From positions 46,051 to 110,050 of the forward strand of contig NZ_LGCI01000010.1 in NCBI RefSeq assembly GCF_001281525.1: a stretch of DNA of 64,000 bases, written 5' to 3'. This document shows positions 62,521-64,000 of this stretch, piece by piece (the first letter of the stretch is position 1; each line of letters begins with the position of its first letter). The translations under genes were made by a program, and so were the position numbers. The notes under the pieces were generated by a model. The model searched no databases. It was not told where the DNA came from and saw only the letters and a list, made by a program, of their open reading frames with translations. The DNA is from Lysinibacillus macroides. GTDB lineage: Bacteria > Bacillota > Bacilli > Bacillales_A > Planococcaceae.

Positions 62521-63390
62521 ATGAATATCCAAAAATATATGGCCTTTGTCAAAGCAGTAGAATATGGGAGCTTTACAAAAGCTGCCGATGCATTAAACTA
62601 TACACAGTCTGGCATCAGCCGTATGATAAACGATTTAGAATCAGAATGGGGAATTTCCCTTTTTGAAAGAGGTCGTGCTGGAATCAGTTTAACCTCTGAT
62701 GGCTTAAAGTTACTGCCCCAATTACAGCGTATATGTAATGAGCATGAAATGTTAATGATGCAGATCGAAGACTTACATGATATCCAATCAGGAATCATCC
62801 GGATTGGTACATTTTCTAGTGTAGCGACCCATTGGCTACCTAATATGATCAAATTCTTTAAGCAGGATTATCCAGGGATTGATTTCGAGTTGCTATTAGG
62901 GGATTATACGGAAATTGAAAGCTGGATTATCGAGGGACGGGTCGACTTTGGTTTTTTACGACTGCCAACAAAGGCTGAAATGGAAACAATCTTTGTGGAG
63001 CAAGACCGTTTGTTGGTAGTCATTCCTCAAGATCATCCTCTTGCTGATTGCGATCAATTTCCAATCAATGAATTATTAAATAGTCCATTTATGTTATTAG
63101 AAAAGGGAGCAAAAGCGGAAATCTCTGAAATTTTCGAGCATCATCAAATCTCGCCGCAAATTTCTTTTACAACATGGGATGACTATGCCATTATGTCAAT
63201 GGTGGAAAACGGGTTAGGAATCAGTATATTACCAGAACTAATCTTACAACGGATTCCTTACCAAATTATCGCAAAAGAGCTTGATGTACCTGCTTTCCGA
63301 AATGTGGGAATTGCGATGAGAGAACAAAAATCCCTGTCACTTGCAGCGCAGAGATTTTTAGAATATTTAGCTTATCGAAAGAGAATATAA
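62521..63390 (+). CDS. LysR-family transcriptional regulator
   Basis: The 289-residue regulator starts MNIQKYMAFVKAVEYGSFTK, with the N-terminal winged helix (ALNYTQSGISRMINDLE) and a substrate-binding domain (GIIRIGTFSSVATHWLP). ATG 62521 lies after GGGAGA and is preferred to ATG 62467. Probable regulator of the divergent EamA transporter. Confidence 0.9.
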   Translation: MNIQKYMAFVKAVEYGSFTKAADALNYTQSGISRMINDLESEWGISLFERGRAGISLTSDGLKLLPQLQRICNEHEMLMMQIEDLHDIQSGIIRIGTFSSVATHWLPNMIKFFKQDYPGIDFELLLGDYTEIESWIIEGRVDFGFLRLPTKAEMETIFVEQDRLLVVIPQDHPLADCDQFPINELLNSPFMLLEKGAKAEISEIFEHHQISPQISFTTWDDYAIMSMVENGLGISILPELILQRIPYQIIAKELDVPAFRNVGIAMREQKSLSLAAQRFLEYLAYRKRI

Positions 63391-63481
63391 AAAGCTTGAG
63401 AAAAATATTTTCTATTATAATACAATTGAGTTAATTTCATAATTCTAATCCCTTTAATATCAAGGGCTAAAATTAAATAAA

Positions 63482-64000
63482 AATGAGGCACCTCCCCAAA
63501 TTCGGTATAATGGTAGCGACTAAACAACCCACCGAAAAGGAATGATGCCTCATGACTATTGTAAAACAAATGAGCCTATTTGACATCCGTGAATTATTGA
63601 AAATGGAAAGTTCTCGTCGTTTTGATGCTATTTTAGCCACTTTCGATGTGCAGCCAATCTTTCAACTATTTCGAAAGAAGACGATGCGTGGTGCTCCACG
63701 AGAATTAAACTACGGTGCGATGATTCAATCATTGATGATCCGCATTGTCGAGCGTATCCCTACCGTTAAAGATTTGGTCAATCGATTAACGCATGATTTC
63801 GTCTTTCGCTTAGATTGTGGCTTTTTAGTTTCGGACACGGTGCCATCTGAAGCCTCGTATTCACGTATGGTCGACGTGATTAGTCAATCAGATGTCTTAG
63901 ATCGCATGCACGATGAACTTATTCAAGCTGCCTTTACAGAAGGTTTTCTTGAAGAGGAACACCTTAGTTTTGATGCAACACATTTTGAAGCGAGAGATGC
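63482..64000 (+). mobile_element. Left part of an IS (IS1182/IS5-like), cut by the window end
   Basis: The transposase gene starting at 63552 lies about 70 bases after an AATGAGGCACCTCCCC end-like sequence that resembles a terminal repeat. The right end is outside the window, so terminal repeats and target duplication cannot be checked. Confidence 0.75.
63552..64000 (+). CDS. Transposase, DUF772/IS1182-like, 3' end outside the window
   Basis: At least 149 residues are encoded: MTIVKQMSLFDIRELLKMES at the start, then SDTVPSEASYSRMVDVI and HLSFDATHFEARDA at the window end, where FDATH supplies the first catalytic aspartate. The frame is open to the end. AAAAGGAATGATGCC lies before the ATG. Family placement is from motif memory. 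Confidence 0.85.
   Translation, partial: MTIVKQMSLFDIRELLKMESSRRFDAILATFDVQPIFQLFRKKTMRGAPRELNYGAMIQSLMIRIVERIPTVKDLVNRLTHDFVFRLDCGFLVSDTVPSEASYSRMVDVISQSDVLDRMHDELIQAAFTEGFLEEEHLSFDATHFEARD

Noticed and set aside
62598..62852. Minus-strand frame within the LysR gene
   Set aside because: Shadow of a gene with clear LysR motifs.

Overview
The window looks like a chromosomal segment of a low-GC, spore-forming member of the Bacillaceae, most likely Lysinibacillus or a close relative. This rests on a Ger(x)C germination lipoprotein, a YkuS-type protein, a ComX/ComP-type pheromone locus, strong AAGGAGG-type ribosome binding sites and AT-rich intergenic DNA. No rRNA, tRNA or CRISPR array was recognised.

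1-8.2 kb is a mobile-element-rich region. It opens with a tandem repeat and an IS4-family remnant. It then holds a small secreted Ser/Thr-rich protein followed by an ABC transporter locus of three membrane genes and one ATPase. An IS256-family element splits the second membrane gene and an IS66-family element splits the third; both insertions have perfect 8-bp target duplications, so the original genes can be rebuilt exactly. 8.2-19 kb runs on the minus strand: nrdAB behind a candidate NrdR box pair, a cobalamin riboswitch and a terminator, then a cobinamide-salvage and late cobalamin operon (cbiZ, cbiB, cobD, phosphatase, cobU, cobS, cobC, cobU-like, cblT, cblS). A B12 switch on a B12-independent reductase beside B12 salvage genes is a coherent regulatory arrangement. 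19-28 kb carries aspartokinase, a divergent SDR/TetR pair, topB, a RibD-like reductase, a NagZ-like glycosidase and a stalk-domain protein.

28-40 kb holds an intact IS4-family element, an unknown lipoprotein and secreted protein pair, several small genes, an orphan germination lipoprotein, and a ComX-ComP pheromone/histidine-kinase locus. The comP-like gene is cut by a second copy of the same IS256-family element, with 8-bp duplications; repaired it encodes 769 residues. The 52-residue ComX-like precursor upstream has Trp at the penultimate position. No comQ or comA was found beside it.

40-54 kb contains a PD-(D/E)XK nuclease, a TetR regulator, a DsbA-like protein, a TSUP transporter split at a poly-G tract by a Tn5-like IS, small membrane proteins, a CPBP protease, a methyltransferase, a MocR-type regulator with a decayed GNAT neighbour, an Eis-type acetyltransferase coupled to an AAA ATPase, and a disrupted VOC gene with its WYL regulator. 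55-64 kb contains a Fur-box promoter driving a likely FsrA-type small RNA just upstream of fumC, then DUF4238 and Uma2 proteins, a frameshifted CPBP gene, an EamA/LysR divergent pair, and the start of another IS.

The best leads are the unannotated ComX precursor with its IS-broken ComP, the Fur-controlled C-rich small RNA, and the secreted-protein/ABC locus broken by two insertion sequences.
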